NCBI GenBank assembly: GCA_021464415.1 | Contig: CM038467.1 | Location: 51,131,309 to 51,195,308, forward strand | Reading direction: 5' to 3' | DNA: 64,000 nt | Source: Lonicera japonica | Taxonomy: Eukaryota; Streptophyta; Magnoliopsida; Dipsacales; Caprifoliaceae | Shown: piece by piece, positions 48,201 through 58,614 of the stretch | Layout: the number at the start of each line of letters is the position of its first letter | Numbering within the stretch: position 1 is the stretch's first letter | Notes under the pieces: model-generated | What the model was told of the DNA's origin: nothing | Databases searched by the model: none | Seen by the model: the letters and a program-made list of their open reading frames with translations, nothing else | Position numbers and translations under genes: made by a program

Positions 48201-49330
48201 CTAAAGATGATTTTCCACTGCCAAACATTGATCTCATTGTCGATAACACCGCAAATCATGCTTTAAAATCATTCGTCGATGGGTTTGCTGGGTATAATCA
48301 AATCAAAATGCATCCTGATCATCAGGAAAAGACGGCCTTTATCACACCATGGGGTACTTATTGTTACACCGTCATGCCGTTTGGGTTAAAAAATGCCGGG
48401 GCTACATATCAGCGAGCCGCAACTACTCTATTTCATGATATGATTCATAAGGAAGTAGAAGTGTATGTCGACGACATGATCATCAAATCATTAGACCGTG
48501 CAAATCATGTGGAAACTCTTCGTGTCTTCTTTGAACGGCTTATGCAATTTCAAATGCGTTTGAATCCCCAGAAATGTGTATTCGGGGTCACCAAAGGCAA
48601 GATGCTGGGGTATATAGTCAGCAGAAAGGGAATCGAGGTTGATCCGGCAAAGGCTAAGGCTATTCAAGAAATGCCAATCCCTAAAACTGAAAAGGAAATT
48701 CGGGGTTTCCTCGGGAGGTTACAGTTCATCAGCAGATTTATTTCACAATTGACTCGAACATGTGAACCAATTTTTAAGTTACTCCAGAAGAACTCGGATA
48801 GGCAATGGAATGAGCAATGCCAGGAAGCCTTCGATAAGATCAAGCAATATTTGTCTAATCCACCAGTCTTAGCACCTCCCCAAGTGGGCATTCCGTTGAT
48901 ACTATACATGTCAGTCAATGACACATCAGTTGGGGCAATGTTATCACAGCATTTGTTGAAAACAAGAACTGAACAGGCAATATACTACCTCAGCAAAAAG
49001 CTTTCTCCAGGAGAACAAAATTATACGACTTTAGAGAAATCATGCGCTGCGTTAGTTTGGGCTACCGAGAAGTTGCGACATTATATGTTGGTATTTTCCG
49101 TGATCTTGATCTCTCGTCTAGATCCCTTGCGATACCTATTCGAAAAGCCGATGTTGACTAATCGAATGGCTAAATGGATGTTCCTGCTGTCAGAATTCGA
49201 CATTTCTTATGTCACTCAAAAGGCTATCAAAGGACAAATTATAGCAGATCACTTAGCGGGCAATCCGATCATTGATACTGAGCTACAGGACTTTGAATTT
49301 CCTGATGAAAGTATCATGGAGATTACATAA
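45284..49330 (+). pseudogene. Tat-B gag C-terminus, protease, reverse transcriptase and RNase H
   Basis: One open frame (long ORF with ATG at 45404), continuous with gag. Order: a knuckle-like CEYHQGFGHTTDSC stretch near 45630; G-patch-like KFIPGLGLGKQNQGI near 46035; RSGRVY; aspartic protease with VDNGST near 46675 and LLLGRVWL; a second G-patch-like KFLPGIGLGKYKAGI near 47180; RT with CVDYRSLNAACPKDDFPLP and YVDD at 48464-48475; thumb; then the first RNase H (IYYLSKKLSPGEQNYTTLEK). Catalytic residues are present. Ends at TAA 49328-49330, where the frame simply continues, so this is one broken polyprotein. Confidence 0.88.
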
Positions 49331-51211
49331 AATGATGAATGGAAAATGTATTTTGATGGGGCTTGTAATCGAATCGGGAATGGAATCGGGATCTTGTTAA
49401 TTTCGCCAGATCAGACACATGCACCTATGTCTTTTCGATTGGAATTTCCCTGTACTAACAATATCGCGGAATACGAAGCTTGTATTGTCGGGTTAGAAAT
49501 TGCTTTGCAGAAAGGGGTTCGCAAAATTTAAGTATTTGGAGACTCCGCTCTCATTATTCAACAGATTCTGAAAAAATGGAAGATCAAGGAGGAAAAACTT
49601 GTGCCCTTTTTAGCCCAACTCGAAGAAACTTCTGAGAAATTTGACTGTATTGAATTCTTTTACATCCTGAGAACACAGAACAATTTTGCTGATGCCTTAG
49701 CTACTCTGGCCTCGATGATCGAAATTCCGGGGGAGAAAGAAGAAATTCAGATTTAGATTCAAAGGCGAATAAATCCGGTATTTTGCCTATCACTCGATGT
49801 TGAACATGGAAATGAGATCGATCAGAATGTTTGGTACTACGATATCTGGCAATTACTCAAGCATAATGAATACCCATTAAATGCTGACAAAACTACTCGG
49901 GTCACGCTTCGCCGCCTCGCATCCCGGTTTATCATTTGTGCGGGAAAGCTATACCGAAGAAATGATGACGGTATACACCTTCAATGCCTCAATGAAGAAA
50001 AATCCCGAGCAATGATGGAACAAATCCATAGTGGAGAGTGCGGTCCACATATGAGCGGTCATACATTGGCACGAAAGATAGTTCGTCAAGGGTATTATTG
50101 GTTGACAATGCAAAAAGATTGTTTTGAATACGTCAAAGGATGTCATCAATGTCAAATATACGCCAAGGCGCAGAAGCTCCCACCAAAAGAATTATACCCT
50201 ATGACATCTCCTTGGCCGTTTTCCATCTGGGGTATTGACATAATCGGTAAGATCTCGCCAAAAGGAAGTAATGGGCATGAATACATCCTAGTAGCTATCG
50301 ACTATTTCACCAAATGGGTTGAGGCCGAGTCTTACAAGGATTTGAATGCCCGAAAAGTGGCACGATTCATCCGACACAACATCATATGCCGATACGGGGT
50401 ACCGCATGAGATAATATCCGATAATGGTACGCACTTTGAAGGCGAGGCCAACGAGATCATGGAAGAATATGGAATCAAACGCCACAAATCCTCCCCATAC
50501 CGCCCACAAACTAATGGAGCCGTTGAGGCTGCTAACAAGAATTTAAAGAATATCATTAGCAAAATGGTTAAATCCGGTAGAGATTGGCCTGAAAAGCTCC
50601 CGTACGCACTTTGGGGATATCGAACTACTGAGAGGGTTTCTACGGGATCAACCCCTTTTTCACTTACATATGGCATGGAAGCGGTTTTACCAGTGGAAAT
50701 GGAAATACCTTCTTTACAGGTTGTCTTGGAAAATCAAGTCACTGAGAGTGATTGGGTAAAGGCTCGGTATGAAGAGTTGGCAATGATTGATGAAAACCGA
50801 TTGAGGGCTTCATATCAACATCAAGGGTATCAAAAACGTGTTGCAAAAGCCTTTAATAAAAAGATCCGAGACAGAAGCATTATAGTTGGGGACTTAGTCC
50901 TCAAAGAAATCCGTGAACCAGCCCGAGACCCACGAGGAAAATTCTCACCAAAGTGGACAGGCCCTTACATTGTTACCAAAATCCTATCAGGGGGTGCCGC
51001 CCTTCTTACCGACATTGATGGCCAAGAGTTAAACTTACCAGTCAACCTCGACCGGTTGAAGAAATACTACCGTAAGATTGTACTCAAGAACTACGAAGAC
51101 CTGAGCCCCCCTAAAAAAAAAAAAAAAAAAGTTATTATCTGGGGAAACGTAGGCAACCTGAATATCAGGCCCGGTCTATTCATTATAATAATATCCATCC
51201 ATTTGAAATAA
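49331..51211 (+). pseudogene. Tat-B second RNase H and integrase
   Basis: Same frame as upstream pol. The second, archaeal-type RNase H (YFDGACNRIGNGIG, AEYEACIVGLEIAL, GDSALIIQQ) is characteristic of Tat elements. It is interrupted by TAA at 49529 (CAA in Tat-A) and TAG at 49754. Integrase then runs uninterrupted to 51211: HHCC zinc finger (HSGECGPHMSGH...CHQCQIY), core IDIIGK, SDNGTHFEGE, GAVEAANKNLKN, and the C-terminal KWTGPYIV domain. No chromodomain. A short Lys-rich extension ends the protein. Only point stops separate this pol from an open state, with no frameshift in over 7 kb. Confidence 0.87.
51141..51171. promoter_or_regulatory. conserved post-pol segment with CCTGA/TCAGG hairpin (Tat-B)
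   Basis: GGGGAAACGTAGGCAACCTGA then ATA then TCAGGCCC. The stem is conserved with Tat-A while the loop differs in length (3 versus 9). It is followed by a purine run AAAAAAGGGGGGACAGAAAG at 51208-51230. Sits between convergent transcription units. Confidence 0.5.
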
Positions 51212-51389
51212 AAAAGGGGGGACAGAAAGAGATTTTCCATATAATCAAAGTCAAGCTACTACATACTTTTCCATGTAAACAAAAACTACATACATCAAGC
51301 TCCTACATACTTCTACTACGGGTCCATCTACCTACATACAAAAAAAAGCTTTCATAAAGAAGCAGTATACCAAACCTAACCTAAAGCCA

Positions 51390-52622
51390 TCAATCGTCCG
51401 CAGAATATAAGATCCTCTCTCGCTCCATGGTATGATAAGAAGCAAGAACTGTCTCATCTGTTACTCGGGAATCCACAAATCGGAACCATCTCATCATCAT
51501 AGGCTCATGCTCAATGGTCTGGCGAACCCGACGCCAGATATGCAACACGACATCAGACCGAGTCGCCCGGGTAATGCCAACCTCTCCTGCACGAAATCGT
51601 CGAACATAGTGGGTGGACCACAAGCTCTGCAGCGTAGTCTCCAATCTCGGGGTGACGAGAAGAGCCACCGAAGAGAAATCTCTCAGTGGAAGGGGTATAC
51701 TCAGAGGAACACAAAACTGTCTCGTCAGCCTCTCGGGTATATAGAAAGATGTCTCCCTCAAACCGCGAAATCGAAGGTAGTTCTGCCCACCCATGCTCGT
51801 AATCATAGTCCTCATACGCCACCATGGAACCTCCCAACGAATCGAAGAAGAGGACTCAGAAAAACGGACAGCCCAATCATATGATGACAGACGATGAATC
51901 CGGGCATAATCAGGACGCTGGAAGAAGTGTCGAGAGTCCCAGGGAAGCCGAGTCTCCAAGTACCAAAATCTCTCAGTAACCCACATGTATAACAGATATG
52001 GGCTACCCCGAAAGTGGCTAAGTCGGCACTGAACCACGGCATCCAGACCATTCAGTGTCTCTGCCAGTAAGATGGGAGTCACCAAATGGCCACATCTAGC
52101 CTCAGACACCACCCGAATAATAAGAGGATCAACCATAATCGCATCATTAGTAACTAACAGCATCTGAGAAAAAGTAAAGATCATACAGGCAGCAGTCCGA
52201 CCTGAAAAATAAGCCGGATCATCGCCATGCTGCAGGAAGAAATCAGCCAGGCGATGCAAGTGGAGCCGTCCATGTACAATCATCGGTCGGCACTCGCTCT
52301 CTCGCAAACCCAAAAACTCCGCCAACATAACCCGAGGGCTCCTCGCATCCTGCAAAGACGCCAACGGCCATGAGAGGTCCTGGCGCATCAGCAAAGTGAA
52401 CTCTTCGATCGTAGGGCAGAGCTCGTCTAACCCAATACGGAAACAATGATCCTCAGCATCCCAGAACTCAGTAAGACCAAGCAAGAAAGAAAAGTTAATA
52501 TCATGCGAACACCAACGGTGAAGATGGCTCAGATCTCCCCAGTTGAGACCGCAATCAGCCTCGGCTAAGGATACGAAATCGGTCAAAAGGGAGAAAGAAG
52601 CATGGGTATGAAAAGTGGACAT
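51390..52622 (-). CDS. Tat-B antisense gene 1, DUF7745-like, intact ORF
   Basis: Intact 410-residue intronless ORF on the minus strand, ATG at 52622 about 90 bp after a TATA box (near 52715). Features: FSFLLGLTEFWDAEDHCFRIGLDELCPTIEEFTLLM, GRTAACMIFTFSQMLLV, TPILLAETLNGLDAV, FRGSPYLLYMWVTERFWYLE, then a tryptophan- and arginine-rich half (WEVPWWRMRTM, GQNYLRFRG, ERLTRQFCVPLSIPLP, HIWRRVRQT). The FW-x-F...PT-x-EE, AET and LLYxW pattern is that of DUF7745, a plant-specific domain of unknown function common in retrotransposon-associated proteins. No catalytic motif visible; the basic, aromatic C-half could bind nucleic acid (inference). Tat-A has an orthologous gene in the same place with two lesions. 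Confidence 0.82.
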   Translation of the reverse strand: MSTFHTHASFSLLTDFVSLAEADCGLNWGDLSHLHRWCSHDINFSFLLGLTEFWDAEDHCFRIGLDELCPTIEEFTLLMRQDLSWPLASLQDARSPRVMLAEFLGLRESECRPMIVHGRLHLHRLADFFLQHGDDPAYFSGRTAACMIFTFSQMLLVTNDAIMVDPLIIRVVSEARCGHLVTPILLAETLNGLDAVVQCRLSHFRGSPYLLYMWVTERFWYLETRLPWDSRHFFQRPDYARIHRLSSYDWAVRFSESSSSIRWEVPWWRMRTMITSMGGQNYLRFRGLRETSFYIPERLTRQFCVPLSIPLPLRDFSSVALLVTPRLETTLQSLWSTHYVRRFRAGEVGITRATRSDVVLHIWRRVRQTIEHEPMMMRWFRFVDSRVTDETVLASYHTMERERILYSADD

Positions 52623-52708
52623 GATGATAGAGCAAGAAGAGTGGTTCTAGGCTAGAAGGATAGAGTGAATAGTGATCTTGATGAGGAAAAAAGGACAAAT
52701 TCACGCTC

Positions 52709-52832
52709 TTTTTATAACAAATTGCACAGGCCAACCGCACGGCTGGCAGCCAACCGTACGGCTGGCCTACCAACCGTACGGCTGGCTCCCAACCGTACGG
52801 CTACCCCTTGCGGGTAGTGCGTGCGGTTGGCT
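52709..52832 (-). promoter_or_regulatory. promoter of Tat-B DUF7745-like gene: TATA plus CCGTACGG array
   Basis: On the minus strand TATAAAAAG (about 52717-52709), preceded by sites with the 18-bp form GCCAACCGYACGGCTGGC, centred at 52738, 52757, 52777 and 52796 (19-20-bp spacing), plus a half-type site GTGCGGTTGGC at 52822-52832. The first site is about 12 bp from the TATA box. Confidence 0.8.
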
Positions 52833-53361
52833 CTTCCCCTTGGCCAAAAATCTCCGTTTTTCCAAAATCTTTATTCTTCTTTACAATAATACATTATGGT
52901 ATGAACGTTGCCAGACTCTATTCAGGAAGAACGATCCATTCATTGCATGCATATAAATTTAACAATCACTTGCCAACACGAGTACTTGACCATTTTCGTA
53001 ATTAAAATTCAGTCACTTTTAACAATTTCGCCAATGCATATAATTAATTAATCATCTTTCATTTTATTCAAGTTCAAAATGTTTTTACCAACATGTGTTA
53101 TATAACCGTTTCTTCCAAACACACTTGCAATAAATTTATAACATCCACAACACATCACACGCAAACATGTTTTATCCAAAGAAGCATAATTTTTTATTTT
53201 CATTATCAAAACCGGTCACACTAATAAACCAACATTTTTTTCCTAACAAAACAAACACATTTTAAATTAACCACTAAAGTAACAAAGTTTTTTACTAAAA
53301 GTCAAAACATAAACTAAATTAACTACTTAAAATGTCTTTCCTAAAAACCATCACTCAAAAA
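52833..53361. other. spacer between the two antisense genes of Tat-B
   Basis: AT-rich, no ORF with a motif. Serves as the region between the end of the PMD gene and the DUF7745 promoter, both on the minus strand. Confidence 0.5.
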
Positions 53362-53364
53362 ATG

Positions 53365-56300
53365 TCAACGCTGAGGGGAAGGGGGAGGATCCATCGTGCG
53401 CGGTCGCTTCGCTTCTGTTTCTCCAGCACCCTCCGCTGGGCTCTCCGAGACCGGACGACCCTCGCCATGAGGAGAAGGACCAAGCCGGGATGTACGCCTC
53501 GACTGCTGGACTGACTGGGACGGCGCCACCGATCGGGACCGCGAGCGTGACGGATGGTAGCTGACAGTCGTATCGCCCGCCAGACGCCTACTGTACCGCC
53601 CCATGTAATCCGTCGGAAAAGGAGCCGCGAATGTCAGCAGTCCGTACATGTTGAAGTAGCTCCTCAGCAACTCAGCTACCTCGCGAAGACGGAATAAGCC
53701 CATCTGCCACAAAACCAATTTGTTAGTTTTCATTTACAATAATTCACGTATACTTAACTTTTTTAAAGGATAACATACCTCCTCGTCCGTGACGTGCGCT
53801 AGGGCCCCCATCCGCTCGTCGTCCACAGGAATATCGGGAATCCGGTAGCTCTTCGGTAAGCCGAGATCCAGGTAAGGGATGTCCCGCGGGTACTCTGGGA
53901 GCGAGTAGGACGTCGACGCCCCACCAGCCTGTGACAGACCAGCTCCACCAGCGCCGCCCGCAAGGGGTGTGTCCTCCCCGGTATCCTCTCCTATCTTCGG
54001 CTCAGGCGCCACCGCTTTGCCTTTCCCCTTGTCGCCGCCCTCACCGGCCGGAGTCTGACCAATGCCTGCCTCCACCCCTAACTGCGCCTCCCTCTCTCCC
54101 AACTCCCGGAAGACGATTCCACGAGCAGCTCCTGATGAAGGGGTAGACAGGGAATACGGCCTCAACCCCACTGACCCGGCGCCAGGCGACCCAACTGGTG
54201 TCCGCAGCAATGGCGAGAAAGATACATGCTGGGCCCAATCCATATCTTCTGGCCCCAACACAGGGGACGATCCCGACATCGACCCGCGACCCTCTGGCGT
54301 CTGCGCCGCCTCCAACATCTGTCTAATGTCCTCCGACGAGAGCTGGGGTGTCCTCCCGCCCATCGCCGGTGGAATGGGCGGCCTCGATACAGGACTCCTA
54401 CCTCCCAATGGACTCCTCCCGCCCCTCGTAGCCCTACCTCGCCCGGGCGAGACCGCAGCAGTCGGCCCCTCGACCCCTCCTCCGCCTGACCCAACCGGGG
54501 GCGATCCACCGTTGCCTCCTCCCAAGGGGATCTCCTCCGACCCCCATTCGTCCTCCTCCTCCTCCTCCACATGCTGCAGCTCCTCATCCCTCTCGCCATG
54601 CGGATCTTCATCGTCCGAATCTGCAATCCCCTTCGCCCTCCGGTTCGGCGCAGGAGCGGGCTGGTGTGGGACCCTCTGCGAGATGTACAGCTGCCCCCGG
54701 ATGAACAATGGATCTCCCCCGACGGTAGCGTATCTCGCATATATCACCCGGCCACGCATGCCCTTCATCTCCCTCATCAAATAGCGATGCGCGAACGTCC
54801 CGTACTCCCCCTCAACCAGTAAGCCCTCCATCGGGACCCCTCCCAAGAACGAAGCCCGCTCCTCTGACGATAGCATGACCGTTCGCCTCATCGCCACTGG
54901 AGGCCAGGCCGGAACCCTAAAACCTAGCCCGAGAGTGTGCTGCCGTACCACGCGCTCCCCTAGGTAGAAAGATGCACCGTACTCATGCAAAAATAGTCGC
55001 CTCGAGCGAGCCGCCGCCAACGCATCTGCATACCCCCACTGCTGCGTCACGAATGCGGGCCATGGGCTCCACTGCACCTGTCACATTAAACATGCGCTAA
55101 TAAATAACTCAACTTTCTTTTATAATTTAAATCTTAGTTAAGTCAATCTCATACCCGATCTAGCTGGAGGCCTGAGACGTCGCCCGCACTGACGTCTGGG
55201 GTCAGATACCGATACACCCCAACTATGTTCCCGCTGTAATACCGTCTGAAGAGCGGGAACTCATCTGCAAAGGTCGGGTGCAAATGAATCTGACCAATAC
55301 CCTGATGGGTATGCGCAATAAACCACATCTGTTGCAAATTATCACAATTTTTAGGAAAAAACCGTTAATTCTTATTTAATAATCACACGCTTTTCTCATA
55401 AAAAGATAATTGAGTTTTTTAATTTAAGTAATTCACCTCCCAAAGTGTAACTAGCCCGCGGTGATTGAGCTCCATATGCCGACACACCAAGTCCATCGAC
55501 TCGTACAGCACCGCCAATACATAACCTCCCCAGGCAAATGTGTACAGCTGATCGAAGAACCGCAAGTACGGCAGCCACCATAGCCGTAGGTTATCGCCGC
55601 CCCGTGCATAGAAGAAGTCGTGTATCAATAGTAATATGAAGCACCGAGACAGCTGTCGGACCTCCTGCCGTGTCATTGGTCCGTCCCCAAACCTCTCACT
55701 CTCCGCCTCAATATGCTGCACCATCGCCGTGTGAGGTATCCCGTCTGCCACAATCCGGCTCGGTCTCCAACCTAGTGCCGCACCCATCCCATCTAGTGTG
55801 ACTCGTAACCGGGGGTTGGACGCCAAAGCCTCCCCTCCAAAAGGCAGTCCCGTCAGCACGAACACGTCCTCTGGGGTCAGCGTCATCTCGCCCCAACTCC
55901 AATGGAAGGTGTGCGTCGTATCCTACCATCTCTCTCCCAGTACTGTCGGCAGACTCACTGATCGCTGGAACTCTCCGCCAGGCAGCACCTCGATAAAACG
56001 TCCGAACGGGGTCGCGCTCAAATAGGCCCTCACCAGCGGGGGTAACTGATCTCGTAGCTCGGGCGCGGCACGTGTGATACCGCGGCAATGTCCAATCCTC
56101 TGTAACAATCATGTGTTTAAATAAAATTTAGAACTCACTATTTAATGCTGGATAATGCAGATTTTAAGTAAACTATGTTAAGTATGTTGATTATGGCAAG
56201 TAATTATTAAACTTATCATATTGTATGCATATCATGACATTGCATATTTCAACATCATATAGCATAAAAATCAGAACATACCCTAGTACTGCGGCAGATC

Positions 56301-56587
56301 TCGTGTGCCGCAGGCTCCATCAGTAGCCACTCCCGTCCCTCTCCTGGAGAGATCAAGGGCACGTCACGATACATCGCTCGCTGCAGCGACCCGTCTGCCC
56401 CCAATGGCCCCTCCCAAGCCACCCCCTCCCAATCGTCGTGGTGGCTAGCGCATATCAGTCGTCCATCCATCATCGTCGTGATAGAGTCCATCTCGTCGCC
56501 CGGAAGTAGCTCCGGTACCTCCCCGCCCTCCGGTGGGCCCCCCATCATCATAAAAGCGAAAATAGATAGTAGCCTCGCAAATGCCAT
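53365..56587 (-). pseudogene. Tat-B antisense gene 2, five-exon PMD protein with one nonsense codon
   Basis: Exons on the minus strand: 56587-56282, 56099-55437, 55328-55155, 55077-53779, 53703-53365. All introns have GT/AG ends and all are phase 0; about 926 codons. Exon 2 has the PMD signature: TPFGRFIEVL, ERW[stop]DTTHTFHWSWGEMTLTPEDVFVLTGLPFGG, MTRQEVRQLSR, GGDNLRLWWLPYLRF. Exon 4 adds FLHEYGASFYLGERVVRQHT, HRYLMREMKGM, an acidic stretch (HVEEEEEDEWGSEE) and a Gly/Pro/Ser-rich disordered region; exon 5 ends in a basic KRPRTMD tail, possibly a nuclear signal. The only lesion seen is TAG at 55923-55925 where Tat-A has TGG. PMD domains occur in plant DNA transposons, gypsy elements and host proteins such as MAIN and MAIL1. 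Confidence 0.82.
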
Positions 56588-56695
56588 CGCTCACACTCGT
56601 GTAAAAATTCACAAAATATTTTTGAAAATTGGATATTTGTATGCTAGAAAGAGAAGTTGCAAGGAGAAGTGGTGAGATTGATTCAAAACAGGCCA

Positions 56696-56860
56696 CTATT
56701 TATAGGAAATAGGAGCCAGCCGCAGGTTAGCCAGCCGTACGGCTGGCCCCCAACCGTACGGTTGGCTCCCAGCCGTACGGCTGGGGGGTCAAACCCTGCG
56801 GCTACCCCCAACCGCACGGCCCTAGCCGCACCCCCTGCGGCTACCCCGTGTGGCTACCCT
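56696..56860 (-). promoter_or_regulatory. promoter of Tat-B PMD gene: TATA plus CCGTACGG array
   Basis: On the minus strand CCTATAAATAG (about 56706-56696), about 110 bp before the ATG. Immediately upstream are three perfect palindromes, GCCAGCCGTACGGCTGGC (56730-56747), CCAACCGTACGGTTGG (56750-56765) and CCCAGCCGTACGGCTGGG (56768-56785), with centres exactly 19 bp apart, then partial sites CCCTGCGGCTACC and CCAACCGCACGG to 56850. Confidence 0.85.
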
Positions 56861-57732
56861 CATTTTTGACCAGTTTGACTTAAAAAAAATTAAAAAAAAA
56901 AAAAAAAGTGAAGGGAAAAATAAACACAGTTCTGAACCAATCTTTCCCAGCACAAGAGGATCAAGACTCACACACAAGCACGGAATGACTGATCAAAGCC
57001 CAAAGTCCGACACTCCAGGGACTGTGGAGGAACCGAAGTTCAAAAGAATAGATCTATTGTCCGGAAGGCTCGAATCTGATTTATAAACAGGGAAGGTGTA
57101 AAAGATGAATCGGGTACTAGAAAAATTTGAAAGAGTAGAAAAGGGTAAAATCCCGTTGGTCCAAGAGAGGAAAAAGTGAGGAAAAGAAAAATAAAAATGA
57201 AGGAAATCGACAGGGAGAGCCACGCTAAGAGTGACAGCTGTGCCAAAAGGTGGAGGGCTACATCTTAGGTGAGTAAGGCTCCTGTCTTGGAAAAAGCCAA
57301 GAAAGAAAAGGCAAAGTAAAATCCGAAAGCCCAAAAATAAAAAGGGCCGGATAATCAAAAGAGGGAGCAATAAGGGTATCGAAAAACAGAAAACGATACA
57401 GGACCAGCATCTTCCCTGTAGAAAAATCAGAGGGTAGCTTGAGGATGATTGGGAAATCCAAACGAAATTCTATCCCCATGACCGAAGAGAGGAAGACTGA
57501 GGGTAGAGAAATGTCAGATCCCAAAATTCAAGCACAACGGTCCGAAGGTCTTAGGAAAGGTTGATCCAAAATTATGATTCCCGATAAAGCCAAAAGTCAA
57601 AACTGAGGGCAGAAAAGAATGGAAAAAAAAAGGGCACTCCAACTTGCAAAACATTTCTCTCTAGCATGTTATTTCTTAATAATAAACCAACAAAGCAGTA
57701 GCGGAGTCATGGCAATGAGACAAGGTTAGTAA
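56861..57732. other. purine-rich spacer in Tat-B, no gene
   Basis: Strongly purine-biased plus strand (many GGAAAAAG, GAGAGGAAA runs). Minus-strand ORFs here are low-complexity shadows. Confidence 0.5.
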
Positions 57733-58405
57733 TTTTCTCGGATTCCTCTGAGTTAGGAATTCTTCGCATTCCCCACGAGGGGAATTTTTCCGAAACCACT
57801 TTCCCCACGAAGGGAAATAACGACTCCACGAAGGGAATTTTCTCGGATTCCTCTGAGTTAGGAATTCTTCGCATTCCCCACGATGGGAATTTTTCCGAAA
57901 CCACTTTCCCCACGAAGGGAAATAACGACTCCACGAAGGGAATTTTCTCGGATTCCTCTGAGTTAGGAATTCTTCGCATTCCCCACGATGGGAATTTTTC
58001 CGAAACCACTTTCCCCACGAAGGGAAATAACGACTCCACGTGTTCCCCACGAAGGGAATTTTCTCGGATTCCTCTGAGTTAGGAATTCTTCACATTCCCC
58101 ACGATGGGAATTTTTCCGAAACCACTTTCCCCACGAAGAGAAATAACGACTCCACGTGTTCCCCATGAAGGGAATTTTCTCGGATTCCTCTGAGTTAGGA
58201 ATTCTTCGCATTCCCCACGATGGGAATTTTTTCGAAACCACTTTCCCCACGAAGGGAAATAACCTTTACCGCCTATTCCCCAAGAAGGGAATTTTTCTCG
58301 GATTCCTCTGAGGTAGGAATTCTTCGCATTCCCCACGATGGGAATTTTCTCCGATCCCCTTTCCCCACGAAGGGAAATAACCTGTACCGTGATTTCCCCA
58401 CGAAG
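57733..58405. repeat. 105-118-bp hairpin-rich tandem array in Tat-B
   Basis: Units start TTTTCTCGGATTCCTCTGAG at 57733, 57838, 57943, 58059, 58175 and 58293, so periods are 105, 105, 116, 116 and 118. The last unit degenerates after 58340. Each unit contains several copies of the foldback TTCCCCACGAWGGGAA; the longer units gained an 11-bp GTTCCCCACGA-type segment. It lies between the accessory genes and the 3' LTR; satellite-seeding arrays at this position are known from Ogre/Tat elements. ORFs across it are spurious. Confidence 0.92.
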
Positions 58406-58614
58406 GGAACACCTTTATCCCCGCACTCCCCACGATGGGAGTTTTCAAACTTCTCAAAAGACATTGATTTCTTCTGACTCCAGATCCCCTCAATGGGATG
58501 CATCACAAAACCTCAAAACACTCTTTTTGGGATACCTTTAAAGCACTTTTCCGTTACAATCATTTGGACCCAACAAATTGTCGAAACTTCTCCCGTATAG
58601 TCTTTTGCACTGAG

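Noticed and set aside
51060..51211. Chromodomain at the end of integrase
   Set aside because: After the KWTGPYIV domain there is only a short lysine-rich tail; no chromodomain pattern, consistent with Tat.
53931..54822. Plus-strand ORFs of up to 240 codons
   Set aside because: Shadows of PMD exon 4, a GC-rich low-complexity coding region; the minus-strand exon has splice sites and homology to Tat-A.
57733..58405. Regularly spaced repeats that might suggest a CRISPR array
   Set aside because: Whole units repeat without unique spacers, the genome is a plant, and no cas genes are present.
57676..58506. Overlapping minus-strand ORFs with SWGKWFRKNSHRGE-type repeats
   Set aside because: Read-through of the 105-118-bp tandem array in several frames at once; not a protein family.
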